DNA from: Capra hircus
Lineage: Eukaryota > Chordata > Mammalia > Artiodactyla > Bovidae
Reading direction: 5' to 3'
Length of the DNA stretch: 64,000 nucleotides
Assembly (NCBI RefSeq): GCF_001704415.2
Contig: NC_030808.1
Span: 132,695,089-132,759,088 of the forward strand
Shown: positions 10,330 through 22,447 of the stretch, one piece after another
How positions within the stretch are numbered: position 1 is the first letter of the stretch
Layout: every line of letters starts with the position of its first letter
Translations under genes and position numbers: made by a program
The notes under the pieces: generated by a model
Databases searched by the model: none
What the model was told of the DNA's origin: nothing
The model's input: only the letters and a program-made list of their open reading frames with translations

Positions 10330-10960
10330 TTGAAAAATTAAAAAAAATTTTTTTTAAGTAAAAATTGTATGTATTTAAGATATATAACAAAATAATGTGA
10401 TATAGACAGTGAAACAATTACTACAGTGAAGCTGCTTAACATAGCATCTCCCCATAATATTACTATTTTGCAGGATAGTAGGGATGTAGAGGACCTGAAA
10501 TCTACCCTCTTAAGTGAATGTTCAGCATTTAAAACAATACTATATTAAATGTATAGTGATTATATTGTACATTAGATCTCTAGATTTATTCATCCTGTAT
10601 AACTGCAACTTTGTACATTGGGTCAGCATCTCCTCTTTTCCCTCACACCCCCAGCCCCCGGTAACCACCATTCTACTTTCTGCTTCTAGTAAGTCTGACT
10701 TTTTTTTTGATTCCCATATAAGAGATCATGTACTATTTGACTTCCTGTGCCTTGCTTATTCCACTTAGCATAATATCCTCATCCTCCAGGTTAATCCATG
10801 TTGCAAATGACAGGATTTCCTTCTTTTTGAAGGCTGAATAATATTCCACTGTGTGTATACATATACCACATTTTATTTACCTATCCATTCTGTGAGAGCT
10901 TGATTTCATATAATGCTGTAATGAACAAGGGAGTTCAGCTATCTCTTCAAGAGCCTGATT
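10330..10960 (-). mobile_element. Old L1 3' UTR region, antisense
   Basis: Text such as ATTAGATCTCTAGATTTATT, CATCCTGTATAACTGCAACT and CCACTTAGCATAATATCCTC belongs to the antisense 3' end of an old L1. It is decayed, with no coding capacity. Confidence 0.65.
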
Positions 10961-11297
10961 TCAGAGTTTTGGTTCAAGATGGTCAAATAGGAACTTGCCT
11001 TCTCCCATGGACACACCTGTATAGCTACATATGGACCAATTTCTTCGAAAAAAACCCTAAAAACTAGTTGAGTGACTTCTACATTATTGGAAAAATGAGA
11101 AGAAACTCATATTCAGTGGATAGGAGATGCTAAGACACAATCTTGCTGTAAACCCCAGCACACTGACCCACAATTAGGAGAAACTGGAAATCCAGAGCTT
11201 TTCCCCGAGGAGCAAAGAGTTTGAATCCCATGTTGTGAACCCAGCTTTTAAGACCTGCAACTGAGACAACTACCCTCAAATCTAGCTTTTTTCTTCC
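10961..11297 (+). mobile_element. Possible L1 5' UTR fragment (sense)
   Basis: The text GTTCAAGATGGTCAAATAGG resembles the start of an L1 5' UTR in sense. It is followed by about 300 bp of related-looking text. It abuts an antisense L1 3' end at 11298, so two elements meet here. The assignment is tentative. Confidence 0.4.
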
Positions 11298-12664
11298 TTT
11301 TAAAAAAACCAAGTATAGTTGATATGTAATATTATATTAATTTCAGGTGTACACCATAGTGATTTGACATTTGGATACATTATGAATTGGTCACCACAGT
11401 AAGTCTAGTAACCATCTGTTACCAAAGTTATTACTGTATTATTGACTATATTCTCTATGCTATACATTACATCCCTGTGCCTTATTTTATACCTGGAAGT
11501 GTGTACCTCTTAATTCCCTTCGTCTATTTCACCCAACCACCCATTTACCCTCTGGTGACCTCTACTGTGTTCTCTCTACTGGTGTTTCTGTTTAGTTTGA
11601 TTTTTAAATTCCACATATAAATGAAATCATATAGTATTTGTCTTTCTCTGTCAGACCTATTTCACTTAGCATAATACCCTTAGAGTCCATTCCTGTTGTT
11701 TCAAATGTCAAGCTTTCGTTCTTTTTTTATGGCTACGTAAAATTCCGTTGTGTGTATGTGTGTGTGTGTCACCTTTATCCTCTTATCTACTGATGAATAC
11801 TTAGGTTACTTCATATGTTGGGTATAGTGAATAATGCTGCAGTGAATGTTGGAGAGCATATATCTCTTCAAAATAATATTTTTATTTTCTTTGAGTAAAT
11901 ACCCAGAAGTGAAATTACTGGATCATATAGCTGTTCTATTTAAAAATTTTTGAGGAACGTCTACACTGTTCCATAGTGGTTTGCATTCTCACCAGCATAA
12001 GAGCCCCCTTTTCTCCATATCCTTGCCAACACTTGTCATTTGTTGTTTGTTTGATAACAGTCATTCTGAAAGGTGTGAGGATAGCTCATTGTGGTTTATA
12101 TTTGTACTACACTGATGATTAGTGATGTTGAATACCATTTTATGCGTCTGTTGGCCATCTCTATGTCTTGAAAAAGCATTTGTTCAGGATTTTTGCTCAT
12201 TTTAAAATCAGGTTGGATTTTTTGATACTGAGTTATGTAAGTTTTAAAAAAATATATTTTAGATATTAACCCCTTATCAGATAGATCATCTACAAGTATT
12301 TCTTCCTATTCAGTAAATTGCCTTTATGTTTGTTGATGGTTTCCTTTGTTGTGCAAAACCTTTAAAACTGATATAGTCTTATTTATTTTTCTTTTCCCTG
12401 CCCTTGCCTGAGGAGACAGATTAAAAAAAATACTGCTAAGTCTAATTTTAAAGAGTATACAGCCAATGTTTTCTTCTAGGAGCTATTTTATGGTTTCAGA
12501 TCTCACATTTAAGTCTTCAATCCTTTTTGAGTTTATATTTTGTATACGGCATACAGAGTGATCCAGTTTCATTCTTTTGCATGAAGCTGTCAAGTTTCCC
12601 AGTATCATTTATTGAAGACATGGTCTTTTACCTATTGTATATTCTTGGCTCCATTGTGTACATT

Positions 12665-15393
12665 CAGTTCAGTTCAGTCGCTCAGTTGTGTATGACTCTG
12701 AACCCCACGGACTGCAGCATGCCAGGCTTCCCTGTCCATCATCAACTCCCGGAGCTTGCTTAAACTCATGTACAGCAAGTCATTGATGCTATCCAACCAT
12801 CTCACCCTCTGTTGTCCCCTTTTCCTCCTGCCTTCAATCTTTCCCAGCATCAGGGTCTTTTCTAATGAGTCAATTCTTCGCATCAGGTGGCCAAAGTATT
12901 GGAGTTTCAGCTTCAGCATCAGTTCTTCCAATGAATATTCAGGACTGATTTCCTTTAGGATCGAATGGCTGGATCTCCTTGCAGTCCAAGGGACTCTCAA
13001 GAGTCTTCTCCAACATCACAGAAGTGTCAATTCTTTGGTGCTCAGCTTTCTTTACAGTCCAACTCTCACATCCATACATGACTACTGGAAAAACCACAGC
13101 CTTGACTAGATGGACCATTGTTGGCAAAGTAATGTCTCTGCTTTTTAATATGCTGTCTAGGTTAGTCATAGCTTTTCTTCCAAGGAGCAAGAGTCTTTTC
13201 ATTTCATGGCTTCAGTCACCATCTGCAATGATTTTGGAGCTCCCCAAAATAAAGTCTGTCACTATTTCCATTGTTCCTCCATCTATTTGACATGAAAGGA
13301 TGGGACCAGATGCCATGATCTTAGTTTTCTGAATGTTGAGTTTTAAACCAACTTTTTCACTCTCCTCTTTCATTTTCATCAAGAGGCTCTGTAGTTCTTC
13401 TTCACTTTCTGCTGTAAGGGTGGTGTCATCTGGATATCTGAGGTTATTGATGTTTCTCCTAGCAATCTTGATTCCAGCTTGTGCTTCATCCAGCCCAGCA
13501 TTTCGCATGATGTACTCTGCATATAAGTTAAATAAGCAGGGTGACAACATACAGCCGTGATGTACTCCTTTCCCGTTTTGCAACCAGTCTGTTGTTCCAT
13601 GTCCAGTTCTAACTGTTGCTTCTTAACCTGCGTACAGATTTCACAGGAGGCAGGTAAGGTGGTCTGGTATTCACACCTCTTGAAGAGTTTTCCACAGTCC
13701 ATTGTGATGCATGTAATCAAAGGCTTTGGTATAGAAAATAAAGCAGAAGTAGATGTTTTACTGGAAATCTTGTGCTTTTTTGATGATCCAATGAATGTTG
13801 GCAGTTTGATCTCTGTTTCCTCTGCCTTTTCTAAATCCAGCTTGAATATCTGGAAGTTCACAGTTCACATACTGTTGAAGCCTGGATTGGAGAATTTTGA
13901 GCATTCCCTTGCTAGTGTGTGAGATCAGTGCAATTGTGCTTGAACGTTGTGTTTTTGTGCTTGAAAATGTGCTTGAATATTCTTTTCCACTGCCTTTCTT
14001 TAGGATTGGAATGGCAACTGACCTTTTCCAGTCCTGTGGCCACTGCTGAGGTTTCCAAATTTGCTGGCATATTGAGTGCAGCACTTTCACAGCATCATCT
14101 TTAGGATTTGAAACAGCTCAGATGGAATTCCATCACCTCCACTAACTTTGTTCCTAGTTATGCTTCCTAAGGCCCACTTGACTTCACATTCCAGGATGTC
14201 TGGCTCTAGGTGAGTTATCATACCATCGTGATTATCTGGGTCCTGAAGATCTTTTTTGTACAGTTCTGTGTATTCTTGCCTCCTCTTCCTCATAGCTTCT
14301 GCTTCTGTTAGGTCCATACTGTTTCTGTCCTTTATTGTGCCCATCTTTGCATGACATGTTCCCTTGGTCTAATTTTCTTGAAGAGATCTCTAGTCTTTCC
14401 CATTCTATTATTTTCCTCTATTTCTTTGCATTGATCACTGAAGAAGGCTTTCTTATCTCTCCTTGCTATTCATGAAACACTGCATTCAAATGGGTATATC
14501 TTTCCTTTTCTCCTCTGCCTTTACCTTCTTTTCTCAGCTATTTGTAAGGCCTCCCCAGACAACCATTTTGCCTTTTTGCATTTCTTTTTCTTGGGGATGG
14601 TCTTGATCACTGCCTCCTGTACAGTGTCATGAGCCTCCATCCATGGTTCTTCAGGCATTCTATCAGATTTAATCCCTTTAATCTATTTGTCACTTCCACT
14701 GTATCATCATAAGGGATTTGATTTAGGTCATACCTGAATGGTCTAGTGGTTTTCCCTATTTTCTTCAATTTAAGTCTGAATTTGGCAATAAGGAGTTCAT
14801 AATCTGAGCCACAGTCAGCTCCCTGGTCTTGTTTTTGCTGACTGTATAGAGCTTCTCCATCTTTGGTTGCAAAGAATATAATCAATCTGATTTTAGTATT
14901 GACCTTCTGGTGATGTCCATGTGTAGAGTCTCCTCTTGTGTTGTTGGAAGAGGGTGTTTGCTATGACCAGTGCATTCTCTTGGCAAAATGCTGTTAGCCT
15001 TTGCCCTGCTTCTTTTTGTACTCCAAGGCCAAATTTGCCTATTACTCCAGGTATCTCTAGAGTTCCTACTTTTGCATTCCAGTCCCCTGTAATGAAAAGG
15101 GCATCTTTTTTGGGGTGTTAGTTCTAGAAGGTCTTGTAGGTCTTCATAGAACTGTTCAACTTCAGCTCCTTAAGCATTACTTGTTGGGGCATAGACTTGG
15201 ATTACTGTGATGTTGAATGGTTTGCCTTGGAAATGAACAGATCATTTTGTCATTTTTGAGACTGCACCCAAGAACTGCATTTTGGAGTCTTCTGTTGACT
15301 ATGAGGGCTACTCCATTTCTTCTAAGGGATTCTTGCCCACAGTAGTAGATATAATGGTCATGTGAATTAAATTCGCCCATTCCAATGAATGGT
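12665..15393 (-). mobile_element. BovB LINE (2.7 kb) nested in L1, minus strand
   Basis: On the minus strand this runs from the endonuclease region (GMGEFNSHDHYIYYCGQESL at about 15385-15320) through RT to the BovB 3' end at 12665 (complement of TCAGTTCAGTTCAG). It is flanked by an 8-bp duplication TGTACATT (12657-12664 and 15394-15401) in L1 sequence that is continuous once the element is removed. It is 5'-truncated inside the endonuclease. The frame is broken many times, and the RT palm is altered (LRYPDDTTL in place of LRYADD). Confidence 0.88.
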
Positions 15394-15872
15394 TGTACAT
15401 TAATTGACCACGTAAGAGGGACTTTATCTCTGACCTCTCTATTCTCCATTGATGTATGTGTCTATTTTTGTGCCATGACCATACTGTTTTGATTCCTATA
15501 GCTTTGTAGCAAGCACAGCTTGAAAACTGTCAAGCACGGTTTGACACCTCTGGCTTTGTTCCTCTTAAATTGCTTTGGTTTTCACAGTCTTTCATGTTCT
15601 AGAATATTCTTTAGGATGCTGTGTTTAATTCTTTAAAAAAATGCTACAGTTACTTTGATAAGAGATTTCATTGAATCTGTAGATTGCTTTCAGTAGTATG
15701 GACATTTTAACAACATTAGTTCTTTCATTAATGTTTAATGGATTTCAGAGTATAGGTCTTTCACTTTCTAGGCAGATTTTATTCTTATTCTTTTGGCTGC
15801 AATTGTAAATAGGATTGTCTCAATTTCTATTTCTTATAGTTCATTATTGGTGTACAGAAATGCAATTGATTT

Positions 15873-16103
15873 CTATATATTGATTTTGTATCCTGAAGTT
15901 TTACTGAATTCATAGATTAGTTTCAATAGTTTTTTTTGGGTGGATTTTTTAGGGTTTCCTATAGATATTATCATGTCATCTGCAAATAGGGACAGTTTTA
16001 CTACTTCCTTTACAATGTGGATGCCTTTTATTTCTCTTTCTTGTGTGACAGCTGTCACTAAGACTTCTAATACTATTTTGAATAAAATGTCAATAGTAGA
16101 CAC
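15873..16103 (-). pseudogene. L1 ORF2 reverse transcriptase remnant
   Basis: This short open stretch of the old minus-strand L1 reads FKIVLEVLVTAVTQEREIKG and then KLSLFADDMIISIGNPKK. It includes the FADD catalytic motif of L1 RT. It is an isolated remnant of a decayed ORF2. Confidence 0.8.
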
Positions 16104-16752
16104 TTTTCCTTGTTCCTGATCTTAAAGGAAAAGCATTTGGTGTTTCATTGTTTAAGTATTTTCTGAGCCACTGGTTTGTCATACACAGCTCTTATTATGT
16201 TGATACATGTTTACTCTATACCCACTTTATTGAGAGTTTTTATAAAAAATGGATATTGAATTTTGTCAAACACTTTTTCTGCATTGATTCAAACGATCAT
16301 GTGGTTTTTATTCTTTACTTTGTTAATGTAATATATCATGTTGATTTATTTGTGTATATAGAACCATCCTTGCATCTGTGGAATACACTTGATAATGGTA
16401 TCCATTATCTTTTCATTTTCATTTGAGTGAAATATCTTTTTCTATCCCTTCACTTTTATTCTGTGTATATCTTTACATCTGAAGCCTGGGTATGCAACGT
16501 ATAAATGGGTCTTGTTGCTTTAATCCATTCAGCTACCCTTTGTCTTTTGATAGCAGCATTTAGTCCATTTACATTTAAAGTAGTTATAGATAGGCATGTA
16601 CTTATTACCATTTTGTTAATTGTTTTGTAGTTCCTCTGTGCATATCTTCTTTTCTTGTTCTGTTGATTTGATGACTTTCTTTAGTGTGTTGTTTGTATTC
16701 CTCTCTCTTTATTTTTTTTGTGTGTATATTATAGGTTTTTTTTGTGTGTATA

Positions 16753-19240
16753 TGATAACCATTCAATATCACAGTTATCCAAGTCTATGCCTCAACCAGT
16801 AATGCTGAAGAAGCTGAAGTTGAACGGTTTTATGAAGACCTACAAGACCTTTTAGAACTAACATCCAGAAAAGATGTCCTTTTCATTATAGGGGACTTGA
16901 ATGCAAAAGTAGGAAGTCAAGAAACACCTAGAGTAACAGGCAAATTTGGCCTTGGAATGCGGAATGAAGCAGGGCAAAGACTAATAGAGTTTTGCCAAGA
17001 AAATGCACTGGTCATAGCAAACACCCTCTTCCAACAACACAAGAGAAGACTCTACACATGGACATCACCAGATGGTCAACACTGAAATCAGACTGATTAT
17101 ATTCTTTGCAGCCAAAGATGGAGAAGCTCTATACAGTCAACAAAAACAAGACCAGGAGCTGACTGTGGCTCAGACCATGAACTGCTTATTACCAAATTCA
17201 GACTTAAATTGAAGAAAGTAGGGAAAACCTCTAGACCATTCAGGTATGACCTAAATCAAACCCCTTATGATTATACAGTGGAAATGAGAAATAGATTTAA
17301 GGGCCTAGATCTGATAGATAGAGTGCCTGATGAACTATGGAATGAAGTTCGTGACATTGTGCAGGAGACAGGGATCAAGACCATCCCCATGGAAAAGAAA
17401 TGCAAAAAAGCAAAATGGCTGTCTGGGGAGGCCTTACAAATAGCTGTGAAGAGAAGAGAGGCTAAAAGCAAAGGAGAAAAGGAAAGATATAGGCTTCTAA
17501 ATGCAGAGTTCCAAAGAATAGCAAGAAGAGATAAGAAAGCCTTCTTCAGCAATCAATGCAAAGAAATAGAGGAAAACAACAGATTGGGAAAGACTAGAGA
17601 TCTCTTCAAGAAAATTAGAGATACCAAGGGAACATTTCCTGCAAAGATGGGCTCGATAAAGGACAGAAATAGTATGGACCTAACAGAAGCAGAAGATATT
17701 AAGAAGAGATGGCAAGAATACATGGAAGAACTGTACAAAAAAGATCTTTGTGACCCAGATAGTCATGATGATGTGATCACTAATCTAGAACCAGACATCT
17801 TGGAATGTGAAATCAAGTGGGCTTTAGAAAGCATCACTATGAACAAAGCTAGTGGAGGTGATGGAATTCCAAATGAGCCGTTTCAAATCCTAAAAGATGA
17901 TGCTGTGAAAGTGCTGCACTCAATATACCAGCCAATTTGGAAAACTCAGCAATGGCCACAGGACTGGAAAAGGTCAGTTTTCATTCCAATCCGAAAGAAA
18001 GGCAATGCCAAAGAATGTTCAAACTACCGCACAATTTTACTCATCTCACATGCTAGTAAAGTAATGCTCAAAATTCTCCAAGCCAGGCTTCAGCAATACG
18101 TGAACCGTGAACTCCCGGACGTTGAAGCTGGTTTTAAAAAAGGCAGAGGAACCAGAGATCAAATTGCCAACATCTGCTGGATCATGGAAAAAGCAAGAGA
18201 GTTCTGTAAAAACATCTATTTCTGCTTTATTGACTCTGCCAAAGCCTTTGACTGTGTGGATCACAATAAACTGTGGAAAATTCTGAAAGAGATGGGAATA
18301 CCAGACCACCTGACCTGCCTCTTGAGAAACCTATATGCAGGTCAGGAAGCAATAGTTAGAACTGGACATGGAACAGACTGGTTCCAAATAGGAAAAGGAG
18401 TACGTCAAGGCTGTATATTGTCACCCTGCTTATTTACCTTCTATGCAGAGTACATCATGAGAAACGCTGGGCTGGAAGAAGCACAAGCTGGAATCAAGAT
18501 TGCTGGGAGAAATCTCAATAACCTCAGATATGCAGATGACACCACCCTTATGGCAGAAAGTGAAGAGGAACTAAAAAGCCTCTTGATGAAAGTGAAAGAG
18601 GAGAGCGAAAAAGTTGGCTTAAAGCTCAACATTCAGAAAACGAAGATCACGGCATCCGGTCCCATCACTTCATGGGAAATAGATGGGGAAACAGTGGAAA
18701 CAGTGTCAGACTTTATTTTTTTGGGCTCCAGAATCACTGCAGATGGTGACTGCAGCCATGAAATGAAAAGACGCTTACTCCTTGGAAGAAAAGTTATGAC
18801 CAACCTAGATAGCATATTCAAAAGCAGAGACATGACTTTGCCGACTAAGGTCCGTCTAGTCAAGGCTATGGTTTTTCCAGTGGTCATGTATGGATGTGAG
18901 AGTTGGACTGTGAAGAAGGCTGAGCGCCAAAGAATTGATGCTTTTGAACTGTGGTGTTGGAGAAGGCTCTTGAGAGTCCCTTGGACTGCAGGGAGATCCA
19001 ACCAGTCCATTCTGAAGGAGATCAGCCCTGGGATTCCTTTGGAAGGAATGATGCTAAAGCTGAATGAAGCTCCAGTTCTTAGGCCACCTCATGAGGATGA
19101 GATGGTTGGATGGCATCACGGACTCGATGGACGTGAGTCTGAGTGAACTCCGGGAGATGGTGATGAACAGGGAGGCCTGGCATGCTGCAATTCATGGGGT
19201 CGCAAAGAGTCAGACACGACTGAGCAACTGAACTGAACTG
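16753..19240 (+). mobile_element. BovB LINE (2.5 kb) nested in L1, plus strand
   Basis: This begins inside the endonuclease domain (CCATTCAATATCACAGTTAT; protein PFNITVIQVYAST-like) and ends with CTGAACTGAACTG. The host L1 sequence ATTATAGGTTTT is duplicated at 16728-16739 and 19241-19252. The bases 16740-16752 are a second copy of adjacent T/GT-rich host text, so the left edge is slightly ambiguous. It is 5'-truncated and carries one in-frame TGA in the endonuclease part (17083-17085), replacing what is normally an Arg codon. Confidence 0.88.
17209..19146 (+). pseudogene. BovB reverse transcriptase ORF, 645 codons open
   Basis: This is the longest open frame in the window, belonging to the BovB at 16753-19240. 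It is the polymerase part of the BovB protein, which copies its own RNA at a nicked chromosomal site. RT motif A is FCFIDSAKAFDCVDH (catalytic Asp at residue 342). The palm motif YADD is at residues 441-444, preceded by QGCILSPCLF. The first listed codon is TTG in mid-domain, so it is not a real start. The same frame continues upstream through the endonuclease to about 16760, broken only by the TGA at 17083. The C-terminus is lost because an internal deletion near 19091-19095 shifts the frame. It is a truncated copy, not a host gene. Confidence 0.88.
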
Positions 19241-19252
19241 ATTATAGGTTTT

Positions 19253-20095
19253 AGGTTTATGGTTACCATGAGGTTCATATACAACAATCTATGTAAACAG
19301 GAGTCTATTTAAATGGATGGTCATTTAAGTCAGAGCACATTCTAAAAGTTACTTACCCCCCCGCCCCCACATTTTATGTTTCTGACATATTTTGCATCTT
19401 TTTGTGTATCGTCTATTTGTTTCCTATTATAGGTGATTTTACTACTTTTGTCTTTTAACCTTCATATTAGCTTTGTAGGTGACTGACCTTTAGTATATGT
19501 TTGCCCTTACTAGTGATATTTTTTCTTTAATGATTTTCACGTTTCTAGTTATGGCCTCGTCTTTTCGGTTTAAAGAAATTCCTTTACCGCTTCTTATAAG
19601 GCTCAGTTAGTGGTGATGAATTCTATTAGCTTTTACTTCTCTGGGAAATCCATTATGTCTACTTCAGTCCTGAATGATAGTCTTGCCAGGTAGAGGATTC
19701 TTGGTTGAAAGTTTTTTTTTCTTTTAGCACTTTGAATACCATTTTAGTCTCCTCTGGCCTGAAAAGTTTCTGCTGACAAGTCAGCTGATAGTCTTATGTG
19801 GGTGTCCCTCGTTGCCTTAAAGATTCCTTCTTGGTCTTTAACTTTTGAGGTTTTAATTATAATGTATCTTGGTATTGGTCTCTTGGGTTCATCTTATTTG
19901 GGACTCTGTGCATCCTGGACTTAGATGTCTGTTTTGCTAACCAGGTTAGGAAAGTTTTCAGTCATTTTTCTTCAAGTATGTTTTGAAGAAAAATTTCCCT
20001 CTCTCTTCTCCTTCTGGACCCCTGTGAATGTTAATACACTTGATGTTGTCTCACAGGTCCCTTAAACTATCCTATTACTTTATTTTTTTTTAAAT
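19253..20095 (-). mobile_element. Continuation of the minus-strand L1 (EN/ORF1 side)
   Basis: This resumes the L1 interrupted at 16728. Text such as GGTTACCATGAGGTTCATAT and the T/C-rich sequence to 20095 is antisense L1. A short C-rich run lies at 19357-19370. It has no open frame of note. Confidence 0.65.
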
Positions 20096-20099
20096 TATA

Positions 20100-20812
20100 T
20101 TTTGGCCGCATCATGCGGCATGCACAACTTCCCTTCAGTTCAGTTCAGTCGCTCAGTTGTGTCCCACTCTTTGGGACCCCATGAATTGCAGCACTCCAGG
20201 CCTCCCTGTCCATCACCAACTCCCGGATCTCACTCAAACTCATGTCCATTGAGTCAGTGATGCCATCCAGCCATCTCATCCTCTGTCGTCCCCTTTTCCT
20301 CCTGCCCCCAATCCCTCCCAGCATCAGATTCTTTTCCAATGAGTCAACTCCTCTCATGAGGTGGCCAAAGTACTGGAGTTTCAGCTTTAGCATCATTCCT
20401 TCCAAAGAAATCCCAGGGCTGATCTCCTTCACAATGGACTGGTTGGATCTCTTTGCAGTCCAAGGGACTCTCAAGAGTCTTCAACACTACAGAGCAAAAG
20501 CATCAGTTCTTTGGCACTCAGCCTTCTTCACAGTCCAACTCTCACATCCATACATGCCCACTGGAAAAACCATAGCCTTGACTAGACGGACCTTTGTTGG
20601 CAAAGTAATGTCTCTGCTTTTCAATAAGCTATCTAGGTTGGTCACAACTTTTCTTCCAAGGAGTAAATGTCTTTTAATTTCATGGCTGCAGTCACCATCT
20701 GCAGTGATTTTGGAGCCCCCAAAATAAAGTCTGACACTGTTTCCACTGTTTCCCTGTGCCCCCTGTAGTGGAAGCATGGAGTTTGAACTACTGGACTACC
20801 ATGGAAGTTCCA
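20100..20812 (-). mobile_element. CHR SINE split by a BovB
   Basis: The antisense CHR starts at GGCCGCATCATGCGGCATGC (about 20103) and breaks at about 20128. It resumes at about 20755 with GTGCCCCCTGTAGTGGAAGC and ends near CTGGACTACCATGGAAGTTC. The piece in between is BovB. Confidence 0.8.
20129..20750 (-). mobile_element. BovB 3' fragment nested in CHR SINE
   Basis: This is antisense BovB, from its 3' end (TTCAGTTCAGTTCAGTCGCT) up to the region encoding the segment before RKVVTNLDSLLKSRDITLP. A short TTCCCT-like duplication flanks it. It is one of several BovB copies truncated to the last 500-650 bp. Confidence 0.85.
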
Positions 20813-22447
20813 AGCTATCCTCATTTAAAAAATTATTATTTTATTTTTTTCTGTTTTGACTGGGTGATATCCTCTACCCTGTCTCAGATTGCTGATACAT
20901 TGTTCTGCATCTTCTAGTCTGCTGTTGATTCCCTCTGGTATATTTTTCATTTCTATTAATCTATTTTTCAGTTCTGATTGGTTCTTTTCTATATCTTCTA
21001 TCTCGTTGTTGCAGTTCTCACCAAGTTCATCCATTCTCCAGAGTTCAGTGAACAACTTTAAGACTATAAATTTGAACTTTTTTTCTGGTTAATTGCTTAT
21101 CTCCATTTTATTTTTTTCCTTTGGTTTTGTCTTATTTTCTCATTTGTAGGCTATTCCTTTGTCTCCTCATTTTGCCTTTCTGTATTTGTTTCTACATATT
21201 ACAGCTATATCTCTCACTCTTGAAAGACTAGCCCTATGTAAGTATCTGTGGGCCCAGTGGCACCATAACCCAAGGCATCAGAGAAAGATCCTCCTCTTAT
21301 CCCGGGTATGTGCTTTGTATGCCTTCTTTTGTGGTTGGGCTGCAAGTGCAGTGTGTGCACCGGTAGATGGGGCTGGTCCCTGACGTGGCTAGCTGAGTGG
21401 CTTGGCTACAACTGCTGTTGACACCCTCGTGGGTAGGGCTAGCCCCTAGTCTGTCTGTCCATGAAGCCTGGCTATGACTACTGTGGGTACATTAGTGTTC
21501 AAGGCTTGTCCCCTCTAGCATGAGCCATTTTTGAGGGGCACTGGTGCTAGTTGGGACTACTTGCCAGGTAGGGCAGGGTGGGTGCTATTTTGGAGGCACT
21601 GGCTGAGGCTGGTGGGTTGGGCAATGTGAGTTCTCAGAGGAATGCTGAGGATGGGTCCAAGGTGTTAAGTAGATTGATAGAGAGTGGGAGAAATGGTACC
21701 TGGCAGAACAGGAGAGTAAAAACAAAAAGGATGCCCAACAGCACTTCTATCACTGGAGGAAGATCCACCAGAAACCTGCCCTTTATGGCACATGCCCTAA
21801 AATAGGTCTCCCTCTTGTATGATCCAGGTGCTTTTCAAGCTGCTGTCTCTGTGCTGGGACTCAGAGTGAATGAGCTTGTGTGAGCTTGTCAAGAGTGGAG
21901 CTTTATTTCCCCATAGTCCTTAGGCTCTCCTGGACACAAGCCCAGCTGATTTTCAAAGCCAGACATTGTGGGGATTCATTGACTCATATTCCCTGAGTAG
22001 ACCTATGGGCTATGAAGCCCGACATGAGGCTTGAGCCTCTTGCTCCTCAGGGGGGACCTCCTTGGTTATGATATGCCTCCTGCTTGTGGCATTGCCTCAG
22101 GGGCATGGGTTCTATTGGAATCTGTCTCTGCCTCTCCTGTCTGTCTTGATGTGGCCTTTTATTTATATCTAGAGTTGTAGAAAATTTGTTCTGCTAGTTT
22201 TCAGGTTGTTCTCAAAGACAGCTATTCCATATAAAGTAGTTTTAGTGTGTCTGTAGGAGGAGATAAGCATAGTTTTTCTGCCATCTTGACCTGGACTCTC
22301 CCTGAAACATTGAGCTTTGAAAACCAATGAGGCTGGAGTCCATGAGACCTACAAGTGAGAAAAGGCTATATTGAAGTGAGAAAAGGCTCTTAAAGGGTTT
22401 GTATGTTTGGTCTCACCTGCACCAGGGCCCAGTATAGAAGCAGCGAC

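Larger units (their letters stand above)
11298..22290 (-). mobile_element. Long minus-strand L1, split by nested BovB and CHR insertions
   Basis: Reading the minus strand from high to low coordinate gives a 5' UTR (about 22290-21200, ending at the typical CCATCTTG edge), ORF1-region text (about 21100-20830), upstream ORF2/EN text (20095-19241 and 16728-16450), RT (16103-15873, including the LSLFADDMI palm motif), and the ORF2 end and 3' UTR (15480-15402 and 12664-11298). Nested insertions account for 12665-15393, 16753-19240 and 20100-20812. About 5 kb of L1 remains. The frames are decayed, so it is not active. It lies in the same direction as PPP2R3A. Confidence 0.75.

Noticed and set aside
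12674..14344. Overlapping frames on both strands that look like an operon-like cluster
   Set aside because: They are fragments of the decayed BovB ORF at 12665-15393 and their opposite-strand shadows.
17209..19146. A 645-codon open frame as a candidate new host gene
   Set aside because: It encodes BovB reverse transcriptase motifs (YADD palm, motif A) inside a target-site-flanked BovB, begins mid-domain and loses its C-terminus to a deletion. It has no sign of splicing or domestication.
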